A DNA stretch of 64,000 nt, taken from NCBI RefSeq assembly GCF_050947875.1, contig NC_134572.1:126907605-126971604 (forward strand), read 5' to 3'. Positions 1 through 12,575 of the stretch are shown here, piece after piece. The position numbers and the translations under genes were made by a program. The notes below the pieces were generated by a model. The model saw only the letters and a list, made by a program, of their open reading frames with translations. It did no database searches and had not been told where the DNA came from. Source of the DNA: Dermacentor variabilis. Its lineage: Eukaryota > Arthropoda > Arachnida > Ixodida > Ixodidae. Each line of letters opens with the position of its first letter. Position 1 is the first letter of the stretch.

Positions 1-375
1 TAGGTTAGCACGCCCGCAAATTTTAAGCTGGCCAACGCAAAAATTTCAGATTGGGCACTCCTGAAATTTTGGGCTGGCCCGTCCCCAAATTTCGAATTGA
101 CCCACTTACGAAGTTCAAGCTGGCCCACTCCCAAATTTCATTTGGCCCAACCACAAATTTCAGTTTGCCCACCCCCAAAATTGAATTTGGCCCACCGCTA
201 AATTTAAGTCGGCCCATCCCCAAAACTAAGCTGGCCCACTACCCGCCCTCAAATTTCATGTTGGGCCCCTACCTAATGTGAAGTTTTCCACCCCTATAAT
301 TAAACTGGCCCAGGTCAAATTTTTAAGTTGATGAACCCCCAAATTTCAAGTTGGCCCACCCCTGTTATAAGCTTT
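1..375. repeat. 22-bp degenerate tandem array (copy A end)
   Basis: About sixteen degenerate units of roughly 22 bp with the consensus TTGGCCCACCCCCAAATTT plus a short variable joint run from the window edge to about 375. Unit order is the same as at the right end of the array in copy B, so the array belongs to the duplicated segment. There are no unique spacers, which excludes a CRISPR-like array. It continues past the left edge. Confidence 0.9.
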
Positions 376-2697
376 CCCAATAATTTTCTCTCAAGCCCTA
401 TGTATCCATACAGATATTCGCTCTGATCAAATAATCTTCTTTTTTGTGTGGATAATTACTTGTCAGCGACTAATCAGCTACAATTACACTGGTATAAGAA
501 TAAATGTTTACTTCGCGAATTACGCATTTTTGGTCAGATAGAAAGCATTACACTTTTCGCATGAGTTTTCGAGTAACGCAGCTGGGGTACACGCCAATGA
601 ATGCTTAAGCATTGAAAAGCAACGCGACCTATACATGCGCTGCACCCAACAAGCGTTTCACACGCATGCCTGCATTATCGTTCAAACAGAAGCCATGGGG
701 ACCGATCGGAGATCGTTGTTCGAAACGCGCGTGCAGTTAACGATCAGTTTCGCCTCACGTGTTCGACCTAGGCCACTCCCATGAGGCGAAATTGAAGGGC
801 CAATTGCATGAGTCGAAACTGAGCGCAAACTGGACGGACGCTTCGAACATTATATCCGAACGCGCCCCCGATGGGAGCTCCATGCGGCTCATCTTTCACA
901 TGAACCTACACGTATTTTTCGCTGCCAGCGCCACCACTTATTGATTCATTGCACGCGCTTTACGGCCGACATGTTTTCTGGTGCGTGGCGGACATGCACA
1001 CTTGAATATGTACATCTGTTATTGCTTGATGACAGAGCAAGAAAGAAGAAGATTTCACACTATCACATTGATAACTTTGTCGTTAATATAGACTTGATTG
1101 TACATGCGGACGAACCGATTGTGACTGTCAATGGAGCCAATCAATGTTGGCGCTTCTTGCATACGCTACTATGTAAAACCTCCATCCTTGTTCTGGGCAG
1201 AGTGCAAGTCTCGCAAGAACGCCAACACAGTTTTCAAGGCAACTTCAATACCCTGACTTAGCTGGGAAGCTGATTACACTTCCTTCACATCTTTTAGGCT
1301 AGAGTCCTAGCTTAAAGTAAATGTATGTCAAAATCTGTGCTGTTGAAGTGTTTGTAACTAATATACCCAGGACGCAAGTGGTGCGATGTGGAGGTTGGCA
1401 CTTCTTAAAGTATTTTGTTCCGTCTGCTCTCATTGTGAATGCGACCACTTGAAGCAGTTTCCTTCATATTTATTTAGAAGCCCAGTGCTGGCGGTACGCT
1501 TATGCTCCAAGCTATAAAGAGCATACAGGTAAATTATTAGAGGTTGACTAATGGCGCTTCTATTCAAATAGGGTATACAGAAGTCGACCTTCTGCGTTTC
1601 GTCTTTGCTTTTGTTGCGATGTTTTCGTCACATAATTGGGGATTCCGAACTAAGAAATTGGGTAACCACTAATTGGTGAATGTTGGATGACGCTGGGTAG
1701 TGGTAGGAAGGAAGAGAGCAGATTGCAAATACACCGTCTTGCGTCGAGCTAAAGGCGATGGGGTGCTAAAAGGGAGGGAGGGAGTTGCTACGGCGGCAAT
1801 TGCGCATTTCGCGACCGGTCTTGAAGGGGAACAGACGCTAGCGACTCAATCTCGCGCGTCTTTAATGCAGGAAAGCGGCAGGAAGCTCGGGCAGGCGGGC
1901 GGGCTGCTTCGACTGCGCCAACAAGTGCGTACTTTCACTGCCGCAAGCGGTCGCGCGCGGCGTGTCTTGAAAGGATCTGCAGATGGCTCATACCTTTGTC
2001 CGCGCTCTATTCTCGCTGCTCCTGCATGGAAGCGATACACCGCACGATGGACACTTCGCTCGCTGCTGCTTCCGCGCTTGCTCGCACCAGCATTTTGACA
2101 GCGAGTGTCCGCGCTTATCGAGTGTGATGTGTTCAAGTTTGCTTGTGCGCGCTGACACCATATTTGCTCATTCAGTTAGCTAGCGAATGTTTCCACGTTT
2201 ATATGGCCGATAAAACTATATTTAATTCATATAGCTTTCTACTAATTTGCTGTCACAATGGATGCGTCGCCTTTCGCGCGAAACTGCGACTTTCTATTGA
2301 TTTCACTACATTAGAATCTAGATTCAATCGACATAGTTTCGCTAGTGGGCGGTGATGAGGAAATTTATCGAAGTGTCTGGAGTCGTCTAAAATATAATAT
2401 CAGTTTGAAATTTATTGCGAAGGATAATGTGCGGCTCATCAAGGATTATTACTAGCTGTATTCACATTAAGGTCCCTTACGAAAACCGACTTGAGAACGG
2501 CGAAAGAAACTTACAGGGTCTAAGAAGTTATTGCTATGAGAACATATAAGTTGAAGCTCCGATTTTTTTATCTTTAACTCTTTTTTCTTCTCCTGCAAAC
2601 TTCACCGACTTTGCGGAATAACAAACGGATTTTCAGCAAGGCTGCCTTTTCCCCGCAGTTGCAATAAGATTTTCAATTTTCTTTGAATAAATTACTT

Positions 2698-2701
<4 letters not shown>

Positions 2702-2774
<73 letters not shown>
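2702..2774. repeat. (TA)n microsatellite
   Basis: An almost pure TA dinucleotide run of about 73 bp with one AC interruption. The same locus in copy B (14935-15159) has expanded and acquired an inverted insertion. Tyr-Ile open frames across this run are artefacts. Confidence 0.95.
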
Positions 2775-3954
2775 CCACTGGAACATTTGAAATTTCGTAG
2801 GCATATAATGCTTCTGAGCCTTGATTCATAAATTTTTATAGAGGTACTCATTCATTCGCACGCACTTCACTTGGCCAGAACGGTATCCCTAATGCCCCCA
2901 CACCTACCAAACATGAACTTTGTGTAAGACAAAGTTTACTCGTGACATTATGGAACATAGCTGATAACGGCTGCAGGACAGTCTCAAACACTTGCTGAAG
3001 TAGTTTTTTTTTTGTGAAAGCTGTGTTTCAACAGCACCAGCACAAATGAATGTGATACAGGCTTCATTTGTATCGCATTGAATTTTTCAGAAAAATTGCC
3101 CTAGTGTTCTCCTTGTTTTCGCTAAATTTTGTCTCGGTGGCACTTGTATATATGCTAGGGAGGCGCGCTTAATTTCGCTGCGCTCATAGAACACACTTTA
3201 AACATTCCAGAGCACTTTCACACCTCATGTATTAAAGCCACAATAACCCACACACTTTGACCTTCGCCTTCACAGAACCTATGCAGTAGCCCTAATTTTC
3301 GACTCATATAGACAAGGTGCCTTACTGTTGTTGACCGAAGAAACTGGAACAACCAACTACAAATATCCTGTTACGCATAATGATAAGAAAAAAACAAACA
3401 AAAATTCAGTACAGTTTTACAACGTTTCTGATTAAGGCAGTAACTGGAAAGGTTCGACACACGTTACGCAAGCTTCCTCCTTGTTTCATCAAACTTGAAA
3501 TTGACCTGTTGTCCAGGTTTTAGGACTTCGGCGAATATTGCGAATAACCCCAGCATGACTATAGGGATTGATTGATTAAGTAATTTTCTACAAAGGCTCA
3601 CACAAACCTATACAGATTCAACAGTTATCTTTCATCACTGAGAACGTAGTTCATACAGGAATTAGGTGCAGATAACGCGCCTCACCTAGTTCGCTGAGAA
3701 CCTGAAAACCAACTACACGCATTACATAACGTATGAAAAGTGGGATAAGCCAAACAGAACATTCATTTAGCAGTTTCAAACGACTTCATTATTCACTTCA
3801 CTGCACTTATTTCTTTACTTAAACAGGCAATGTGTATCGGCAAAGATCTTTTTGTTTAGTCTATCGGCATTGGTTATAACCTATGTAGGCCTCAGGTCTT
3901 CGTGCAGCTTCGATCATTTGTTGGTAGTACGTTTGTTGACTCCATTGTTGCTAT

Positions 3955-4477
3955 CCCCGCAGGGGCGTCTGCGCAAGCAGGCGTTTGGTGTGTTGCGACA
4001 CCACGTACCCGAGCACACGAGGGTTGGACCCTCCGCGTGTAGCCGTGCGTGGCTTAGCCGTGTCTGGGGAAAGGGGGATCCTGGGGGTTGAGCTGATGCT
4101 GGGTGTTTGGACCATTAAGGCCCCCCGGCGGAGGCAACACACCCCTTTGGCCTCTGCTTCGCATAGACGGCACCCCCGGACTGACCCACCCGGGGGAAAT
4201 CGGTAGTTGCCTTTTCCTGTCTCTCTCTCCCTACAACCTTCGTCTTTTCGTTACTTTCCACCTTTCCTGTCTCCTTCTCATTTCATTATTACTTCCGACC
4301 TTCCTGGCAGCAAGGGTTAACCTTGTGTGAGTAGCCAACCTTGGTTATATCATATTTGGTTATAGCGGTAGCGTACAGCTGGCGCTTGTAGGCCCTGTTT
4401 TACAGGCCCTGCAGCGTCCCCTTGGTGGGCTCCATGGTGGGTGGCTGGCGCTGCTGCCGAAAAATACTCTCCCAGTT
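3955..4477 (+). promoter_or_regulatory. 5'UTR / internal promoter region of non-LTR element 1
   Basis: The 523 bases between the insertion point and the ORF1 start are GC-rich at the start and pyrimidine-rich around 4215-4310. Non-LTR elements of this type carry their Pol II promoter downstream of the first transcribed base. No TATA box is visible at the 5' junction. The promoter role is inferred from position only. Confidence 0.5.
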
Positions 4478-5766
4478 ATGGCTAGTTCTTTCCCTCCACT
4501 ATCTGATCGCTCCCTGAAAAGGGGGCGCACCGAAGAAATCTTTGAATTTTTTGGACGCCAAAAAGAAACTTTCCCGCGATCCCACGTAATCCATTCTGAC
4601 AAACAAGGAAAACAAGCACGAACAATCTCACCTTTTGTTGTTTCAAAAACTCTAACTCAGGCATTTGGACCAGGATATAAAGCACCAAACCTGGCTAGCG
4701 GTGATCTCCTTTTGGAGCTCCGCGACGAAAAACAACACGAGAAACTGCCTAACCTTCTATCATTTGGAGATGTCCCAGTCACAGTTACCCCGGACCGCAC
4801 GATGAACACCACCCTTGGTGTAGTTTCGGATGATGACCTGATGGAACTTACGGATGCTGAACTATTAGAAGGCTGGAGCGATCAAAACGTAACCAATGTT
4901 AAGAGAATTCTGCTAAGGCGCGATGGAAAAGAGATCAAAACAAAAGATCTAATTCTCACCTTTGGTTCAAGTGTGCTCCCTCAGAGTATTGAGACAGGAT
5001 ATGTGAAGCTCCGGGTCAGACCATATGTCCCAAACCCTCTGAGATGTTTTAAATGCCAGCGATTTGGCCACAGCTCATCGAACTGCCGCGGCCGCCAAAC
5101 CTGTGCAAAATGCAGTGCTCATGAGCAGACCGCTGAATCGTGTGAAAACACTCTCCACTGTGTGAACTGTGATGGGGAGCACGCCGCGTACTCGCGGTCG
5201 TGCCCATCTTGGAAAAAAAGAGAAAGAGATTGTAACGATCAAAGTAAAAGAAAACATAAGTTTCAAAGAAGCACGCAGGCGGGTATCCTTTGCGGGTAAC
5301 CTTTGCCGATGTGGCGCGTCAGGGGGCAGCGCCACAACGGTCTCCGGCGGCAGTCCGACCCACACCCAGTTAGGCGGCAGTGACGCCATCCGCCCACCCG
5401 GCGGCTGCAGCTGACCCTGCTACGCCAACACAGCAGACGGGGCCGTCGACCCCGAAGGTGGGCGCAGCCGAGGCTGCCCCAACCTCTCAGGCCCCTTCCA
5501 GCGCTGGCAACAGCCGGCGCAGCCAAATCCCTCAGGGAGCCCCATTGACCTCCGGGCTGGTGGGCGCAGGGGTCTCGCCTTCCGAGGTGAGACTCTCTCG
5601 AAAAACTTCTCGCTCTCAAGAGCGCGTGTCCGGCGCCTCATAGGAGGCAATGGACACACCTATCCCCACGACGCTCCAAGCGCCTAAGGAGCGGCGAGGC
5701 TCCCTGGAACGCTTCAAAAAAGGCAGAACCCCGGTTACAGGGCCTCGCAAGAGCTCTGTAATCTAA
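4478..5766 (+). pseudogene. ORF1 (gag-like nucleic-acid-binding protein) of non-LTR element 1, broken
   Basis: ORF1 proteins bind element RNA and help form the ribonucleoprotein. The frame from the ATG at 4478 runs about 245 residues with a gag-like N-terminal part and then three clustered CCHC-type knuckles: CFKCQRFGHSSSNC, CAKCSAHEQTAESC and a third ending in SC (about residues 190-245). A run of seven A at about 5213-5219 moves the reading by one base. The conserved stretch after it (VKENISFKEARRRVSF) is read in frame 3, with another shift near 5390. A TAG at 5641-5643 interrupts the last frame before the natural-looking stop at 5764-5766. The proline- and alanine-rich tail is low complexity. 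It lies 46 bases upstream of ORF2. The zinc knuckles make the assignment firm; the breaks make it non-functional. Confidence 0.88.
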
Positions 5767-5812
5767 GACATCACTTCCGTTTCCGTAAACACAGCACCAA
5801 TTCACGTTAAAT

Positions 5813-8800
5813 ATGGATGCACAAATCATACAATGGAATTTCAGAGGTCTTCTGAGAAACCTTGATGTACAAGAACTCATCCACCAACACAATCCAAAAG
5901 TGCTTTGTTTACAGGAAACACACATAAAATCAAAACACACAAACTTTCTCCGACAGTATATAACTTTTCGCAAAGATCGCGATGACGGTGTCGCATCATC
6001 GGGCGGTGTTGCCATTGTCATCCATAAAAGCATTGCGTGTCAACCTTTACAGCTACAAACGCCTCTTGAAGCAGTGGCGGTTCGAGCTGTTCTTCTAAAC
6101 AAACTAATCACTATTAGCTCTCTTTACATCCCCCCACATTACAAATTAACGAAGCATGAATTCCAATCCTTTATTGATCAATTGCCAGAACCTTACATTG
6201 TTCTTGGTGATTTCAATGCGCACAGCTCCCTGTGGGGCGACTCTCGTATAGATGCGCGAGGTCGTCTTGTTGAACAGTTCCTTTTCTCTTCTGGTGCGTG
6301 CCTTCTGAATAAGAAGAAACCTACATATTACTGTCTTGCAAACAATACCTTTTCTTCAGTTGATCTGAGCATAGTTTCTCCGTCCATACTGCCTGAACTA
6401 GAATGGGAAGTTACGAACGATCCTTACGGAAGCGACCACTTCCCCGTACTATTAAGAACACTTAAAGAAGACGAATATCCACCACAGGCTCCTAGGTGGA
6501 AGACTGAGACAGCAGACTGGGAAAAATTCCGAAACTTAACTAGTATATCATGGGATGACATGACCACGTTAGGAATTGATGCTGCCGTGGAATATTTTAT
6601 AGCCTTCATAATAGATGCCGCAACTAAATGTATATCACAAGTAAATGGATTGGCATGCAAACGGCGTGTCCCGTGGTGGAACGACGATTGTAGGATCGCT
6701 CGTAAGAAACAAAACAAAGCGTGGGGGTTGCTACGCGCCTCCCCCACTGCGGAGAATTTTATCAATTTTAAAAAAGTAAAATCCCAAGGCAGGCGAACCC
6801 GCCGACAAGCCAGAAGAGAAAGTTGGCAGAAGTTTTTATCTGCTATCAACTCCTATACAGATGAGGCCGAAGTCTGGAACAGTGTTAACGGGATAAAAGG
6901 GCGACAAACATATTCACTTCCTTTGGTAAACACACAAGGTGAAACACTGAAACATCAGGCAGACACACTTGGAGAACACTTTGAGAGCGTGTCGAGTTCA
7001 AACCGTTATTCGCAATCCTTTTTCAAATACAAACAAATAGAAGAATGTAAGCCAATAATACGAAAATCCAGACAGAATGAACCTTATAACCAGCCGTTCA
7101 GTATTGCAGAGTTGAGAGCTGCATTGACCACCTGCAAAAGCTCTGCACCGGGACCTGATAGAGTAATTTACGAAATGATCAGAAACTTACACACTGACAA
7201 CGAACTTACACTACTCACGCTTTTCAACGCTATTTGGGCTACGGGATACCTCCCAGCCACATGGAAAGAAGCGATTGTGGTCCCTGTTCTTAAGCAGGGT
7301 AAAGACCCTTCCTTGGCGGTAAGTTACCGTCCGATAGCTCTTACAAATTGTCTTTGTAAGCTTTTTGAAAAAATGGTTAACCGCAGACTTGTACATTTCC
7401 TTGAACTCAACAATATCCTCGATCCCTTTCAGTCTGGCTTCAGAGAAGGGCGGTCCACAAGCGATCACCTTGTGCGCATTGAGGGAAACATTCGCGACGC
7501 CTTTCTACATAAACAATATTTCCTATCCGTATTCCTCGATATGGAGAAGGCGTACGACACTACGTGGCGCTATGGAATCTTGAGAGACTTGTCGGGAATT
7601 GGCATCTGTGGCAATATGCTCGTGCTAATAGAAAGCTATTTGTCCAACGGTACATTCCGCGTGAAAGTCGGCAATGTATTTTCGCGACCTTTTATACAGG
7701 AAACTGGTGTACCTCAAGGAGGTGTACTTAGCTGCAAGCTCTTCATCGTGAAAATGAACACCCTTCGTGCTTCATTACCGCCAGCCATTTTTTATTCTGT
7801 TTACGTAGACGACATACAGATAGGTTTCAAATCCTGTAACCTTACTGTATGTGAGAGGCAAGTTCAACAGGGCTTGAACAAAGTGTCCAAATGGGCAGAA
7901 GAAAACGGATTTAAAGTTAACCCCAACAAAAGTTCTTGTGTGATTTTCACAAGAAAGAGAGGGCTCATTGCAGAACCCAGTATCGAAATGTATGGTCAGC
8001 GAATTCCTGTGAACAAAGAACACAAGTTCTTAGGCATCATACTTGATTCGAAATTAACGTTTCTTCCACACATAAGGTACCTCAAGGTCAAATGCTTAAA
8101 AACAATGAATTTACCTAAATTGTTATACCACACAACATGGGCAGCGACAGGAAATGTTTAATGAATCTTTACAAGAGCCTCATCCGATCACGGTTGGACT
8201 ACGGTTCCGTGATCTATCATTCTGCAGCCCCGAGCGCGCTAAAGATGCTAGATCCGGTCCACCATCTAGGAATCCGACTGGCCACTGGAGCTTTCAGAAC
8301 AAGTCCTATTGAAAGCTCATATGCAGAATCAAATGAGTGGTCACTTCATCTGCAGAGAACATACATCAGCCAAACATATTTTTTGAAAATCCACTCTAAT
8401 CCTCAACATCCGTGTTTTAATACCATTAATGATACGACATATGCTACACTATTTCATAATCGTCCCTCCGTAAGACAGCCTTTCTCGCTGCGTGTGAGGG
8501 AGCTTAGTGACGAAATGCGTGTCCCAATCCTCGAGCTTCGCCCAATGCATCCAGCCAAGCTGCTACCTCCTTGGGAGTGGCAGCTGATACAATGCAACAT
8601 ATCCTTCATGCAAGTTACAAAACATGCTCCAGAGATTGAAATACAAATGCATTTCCGGGAACTCCAGCACAAATACTCCTGCACGGAGTTCTACACAGAC
8701 GCATCGAAGTCACACGACGGGGTGTCCCATGCAGCCGTCGGCCCATCCTTCTCTGAAACCGATGTACTGCATCCGGAAACTAGTATCTTTACGGCTGAGG

Positions 8801-9012
8801 CTTACGCACTGCTGTCGGTCGCAAAGCATATAGATAAGTCAAAACTCCAGAAATCAGTTATATATACGGACTTCCTTAGTGTTGCGAAGGCCTTGATGTC
8901 TTTCTGTAGCCACAAAAATCCGGTAATTAATCAACTCTACTCCGCACTGTGTAAAGCATATATATCTAACCAACATGTGATTATACGCCATAGCAGCACT
9001 GACCTCCAATAA
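5813..9012 (+). pseudogene. ORF2 (endonuclease / reverse transcriptase / RNase H) of non-LTR element 1, broken
   Basis: The ATG at 5813 opens a 782-codon frame. Residues about 1-225 are an exonuclease-endonuclease-phosphatase domain that nicks target DNA, with QWN, LQETH, GDFNAHSSLWG and SDHFPV visible. RT spans about 425-740, with SYRPIALTN, FLDMEKAYD, GVPQGGVLS and the catalytic YVDD. At 8136-8141 one G appears to be missing, so the sequence jumps to another frame that continues to 9012. That part holds the thumb region and RNase H with YTDAS, FTAEAYAL and IYTD. The domain ends abruptly near 9000 before the fourth acidic residue. A zinc-knuckle C terminus is absent. The RT catalytic residues are intact, so inactivity stems from the frameshift and the lost 3' end. 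Confidence 0.93.
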
Positions 9013-10229
9013 TCGCCGGTTGCGGAAGACACAAGTAGTGCATGTGGACCACGAGAAACACTACAATCACAGGGTTTCAGAATTCAGCACTACCAATCAT
9101 GTGGTTCCCTAACATTCTCTGCTAGCTTTGTCTACGCTGGAGGGAGAGCCGAAGAGGAGGACAATAAACAACTGTGCGCAGTGTAATAAATGGTTGACTG
9201 CCTGCGATCTCTCGTCTCTACGCCCCCTCCATAATCTTATAAATAAGCCCATTTAATCGGTTAAAATATTCACTGCCCCAGTGCCTCGAGTTGTCGAATA
9301 ATTGACAGCCAGAATCTCAGATACTGTAGTGTCCTTTGTTGTTTCGTTAATTTGCTCAGCCCATGCAACGGAATGCGTACTATTTCAAAACAATTTTTGC
9401 TTACCAAACTGGCATTAACTCCACGAAAGACGACCAATAGTAGTCATGCTATAATATCCAAACCTTCTCCAGATCATGTCCGCAGCTCTAGATGGGGTTC
9501 TCGTAGTACCGCGTTATTGTCAGCTCATAAACAGGAGAAAGAACTGTCTCACTGAGATGTTTCACTTAGGTGTACTGTTTGTGATGTGCTCGCGAAAATT
9601 TTGACGATGCACCACGAAATGATTCGGCTCTTGCTGACTACTTTCATTTTATTTCTGTTAGTCTCTGGCTGATTCAGCAGTCAAGGTGAGCTTGTAAGTT
9701 TTTTAATCGTTACAAAATATTGGGCATAAGATCCTTGCTGAAAGGATAATCGTGGCTGCGACATACCAGTCTGTCTCGCAGCATACCTTCGAGAAGAAGC
9801 CTTGTCGTCTCACTTTCCTCTTAGATATGTTGAAAATTGCCTAAACTTCACATATAGGAGCTTCGCTAGCTCAATATTTGGTGCAAGAAACCGAAAGCGC
9901 TCTGGAACTCTGCCACAGCACTTAGCGTTGTAACAAATGCACCCGAGCTCCACCCCGGTAGATTCCGTTCCATTATCAACGTTTAGCCTTGCGTTGGCAT
10001 GAGAGTTAAAATGCTTGGAACATGTTTTTTTTTTCGAGAACTCTGTTGTCAGCCAGTGAGCTAAACGCTAAATGACGCCTAAATCTGCTGCAAGTCGGGG
10101 CTTTTGTTGTGGAGAGATTGTATCATCCCAATCGGCGCAGCCAATATTAGCATCACTCATGAGTGTATGTGTGCGTGTGTGTGCGTAATCAAGCTGACCG
10201 ACGCATGTCATGAGGCTGGAACACTGCAT
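9013..10229. other. Unassigned intergenic DNA
   Basis: I see no gene here. Open frames are short and without recognisable motifs. The left edge is the abrupt loss of RNase H similarity. It does not match the sequence that follows the empty insertion site in copy B (16342 onward), so the right flank of element 1 has been replaced or deleted. Confidence 0.6.
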
Positions 10230-10645
10230 GACATTCCATGTGCCCCAGTTTACGTCAGCCAAGGCGTTCAGACACAAAGCAGCAATTGTAAAATACGGTG
10301 CACCAAAAAGGAAATTAATTTGATCAGAGAGAATACCTGTACGGTTACATGGGGCTTCATAGAAAATTAATCGGAAAACTTATGACACGCGTGGGCTAAC
10401 TTGAAACTGTGAGGGTTCGCCAACTTAAAAATTTGACATGGGCCAGTTTAATTATAGGGGTGGGCAAACTTGGCATTATGTAGGGGTCCAACATGAAATT
10501 TGTGGGCGGGGTGTGGGCCAGCTTAATTTTGGGGATGGGCCAACTAAAATTTAGCGGTGAGCCAAATACAATTTTCGGGGATGGGCAAACTGAAATATGT
10601 GGTTGGGCGAAATAAAATTTGGGAATGGGTCAACTTGAACTTTGT
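10230..10645 (-). repeat. Diverged inverted partial copy of the long repeat (array plus flank)
   Basis: Read on the minus strand, 10645 down to about 10387 reproduces the order of 22-bp units at about 112-362 of copy A. Similarity continues more weakly through the array flank (equivalent to about 362-600 of copy A) to roughly 10230. Shared landmarks include the TTTGATCAGAG block near 10320. Substitutions and small gaps are far more numerous than between copies A and B, so this is an older insertion in the opposite orientation. Confidence 0.75.
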
Positions 10646-11489
10646 AATTGCTCTACTGTATTTGGTTGTCACACCTCTGGCTACCGCACACTGGAGCTCC
10701 TCAAATCGGATAACGAACTGTGTGCTTTAATTCTTCCGTTTTTTTTGGCGAATAGCTTGGCTAACGTTAATTGCGTCATGGTATAGATGCTGCAGAAAAG
10801 CAAGCCGCCGCTTTGTCCTAGTTATCGCTGAAAATAAGCAAATGGAAGAGATGTGTTTTGGGAGCCTTTTAGAGCAAGCCACGACATTAAAGACGCGCAA
10901 TTTGTAAGCCACTGTTCCCCTCATCAATATCGCCCAGAGCCTTCTTCCCTACGACACTTTCACAAATGCTTCAATGCATCGAAACATGGACCTAGTTACC
11001 ACCGAGACGAGCCAGCACCGATATATGTAGTCAGTGACAATTTAATAATTACAACGTAATATGTACGTTTTCGAACTAAAACAGTATTGGCATATTTCGC
11101 TAACCAATTAGCTTCGCTTATACCGGCTGTCCAGTGGTTTTGCGTCCTTCAAATAACCGTTTTCTTCATAGGGATTGGCTGTTGTGTCACTGGTTTTAGT
11201 ATGAAACCTCAAATTTGGCCCGTATTCGTTGGGCATGCTGAGGTCGCTACTCGGTCAAAGGTAATATTTCAGCTTGACGCAACTAGGTTTTATTTTCTGA
11301 TTAGCGCATATAAACTAGGTGGTTCACTTCTCGTTCAGAGCTGAAGAGCAGTTCCACTACATTTTTCTTTGGTGGAGCTCCTTTGTAATTCTTACTATTG
11401 TGCGAGTTAATGACGCGCTATTGCAGTTGCTACGAGAAAACGCGGAAATTCCACTGGAGTTGTATGAGTATGCATAACCATACTCCCAC
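10646..11489. other. Unassigned intergenic DNA between inverted and direct repeat copies
   Basis: I see no coding motif, RNA gene or clear repeat in this stretch. It separates the inverted array from the long array of copy B. Confidence 0.5.
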
Positions 11490-12575
11490 ACTTAGGTTGG
11501 CACATCCCCAAATTCCTAGTGCTCGCCCAAATTTCAAGTTGGCCCACCCACGAAGTTCAAGAAATGCTTCCCCGAAGTAAGGTTGGCCCACCGCCATATT
11601 TCAAGTTGTCCCAAACCCAAATTTCAAGTTAGCTCACCCCCAAAATTAGGCTGGACTCACCCCAAATTTTCAGATGACGAACCCCGAAATTTTAATTTTG
11701 CCTGCTTCTAAATTTGGGTTGGCGCGTCCCCAGAATTAAGTTGGCCGAGTGCAATGCTGCATTTACCCGAACCTTATATTTCAAGGTGGAAGTCTCTCCA
11801 ATTTAGGTTGGCCCACTCTCAAATTTAAGTTTGCCCAGCCGCAATTTTAGGTTGGCCCACCGCCATTTTTTAGGTTGCCCTCTCAGATTTTAAGATCTCC
11901 CACCCCCAAGTTCGAGTTCACCAACATTCAAATTTGTGTTGCCCCACTCCCTAAAATACAAAGTTGGGCACTCCACATTTTAACTTGGCCGATTCCCAAA
12001 TTTAAGTTGGCCCACCCCCAAATTTTAGGTTACCGCCACCCCTCAAATTTCAATTTGGCCCACTTCTAAATTTCGGTTTCCCATACCCATATTTACGTTA
12101 GCCTACCCCAAAATTTTGCTTACACCACTCTCAAACTTTGGTTGACATATCCCCGAATTTAAGTTGACCTACCTCCCAATTTCCATTTCGCTTACCCCCA
12201 ATAATAGGTTAGCACGCCCGCAAATTTTAAGCTGGCCAAAGCAAAAATTTCAGATTGGGCACTCCTGAAATTTAGGCTGGCCCGTCCCCAAATTTCGAAT
12301 TGACCCACTTACGAAGTTCAAGCTGGCCCACTCCCAAATTTCATTTGGCCCAACCACAAATTTCAGTTTGCCCACCCCCAAAATTGAATTTGGCCCACCG
12401 CTAAATTTAAGTCGGCCCATCCCCAAAATTAAGCTGGCCCACTACCCGCCCTCAAATTTCATGTTGGGCCCCTACCTAATGTGAAGTTTTTCGCCCCTAT
12501 AAATAAACTGGCCCATGTCAAATTTTTAAGTTGATGAACCCCCAAATTTTAAGTTGGCCCACCCCTGTTATAAGC
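11490..12575. repeat. 22-bp degenerate tandem array (copy B, extended)
   Basis: About 50 degenerate units of the same 22-bp consensus as at 1-375 run from about 11490 to 12575. The part from 12206 onward matches copy A unit by unit. The left 700 bases show what probably lies off the left edge of copy A. Individual units differ at several positions, so the array is old and not freshly amplified. Confidence 0.9.

Larger units (their letters stand above)
1..3954 (+). repeat. Long dispersed noncoding repeat, copy A
   Basis: This segment aligns collinearly with 12206-16341, with only scattered substitutions and a few small indels by eye. One indel is 29 bp, near 930 versus 13135. It begins at the window edge inside a 22-bp tandem array and runs through single-copy-like sequence and a TA microsatellite up to base 3954, where a non-LTR retrotransposon interrupts it. 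Short open frames inside (for example 941-1261 and 1700-2098) differ between the two copies by stops, frameshifts or mostly amino-acid-changing substitutions, so I do not read them as genes. No RT, transposase or replicase domain is visible. It could be a non-autonomous mobile element or a segmental duplication. A third partial copy at 43.25-43.8 kb and an inverted one at 10.2-10.6 kb favour a mobile family. Confidence 0.85.
3955..9012 (+). mobile_element. Non-LTR retrotransposon 1, I-like, 3'-truncated
   Basis: The element has a GC-rich 5'UTR, an ORF1 with three zinc knuckles, and an ORF2 carrying an N-terminal endonuclease, RT and the start of RNase H. That is the order of the RNase H-bearing EEP-endonuclease clades (I, R1, LOA and relatives); I favour I-like but cannot separate them by eye. 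The 5' end is placed at 3955 because the flank matches copy B exactly up to ctat, which continues without the element at 16342. The 3' end is missing: coding similarity stops in RNase H near 9000, with no zinc knuckle, 3'UTR or tail. Loss of the 3' end points to a later deletion or rearrangement, since target-primed reverse transcription usually truncates the 5' end. Both ORFs are frameshifted, so this is a dead copy. Confidence 0.9.

Noticed and set aside
941..1261. A 106-codon gene, also seen as 130 codons at 13102-13494
   Set aside because: Most differences between the two copies change the amino acid, a 29-bp indel and a stop alter the N terminus, and no domain is recognisable. The similarity is explained by the DNA duplication.
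1700..2098. A 132-codon Arg-rich gene, 142 codons in copy B (13933-14361)
   Set aside because: The C-terminal halves are in different frames in the two copies, so the frame is not under selection.
11490..12575. CRISPR-like array
   Set aside because: Units are contiguous and degenerate at 22 bp, with no unique spacers, no leader and no cas genes. It is a eukaryotic tandem repeat.
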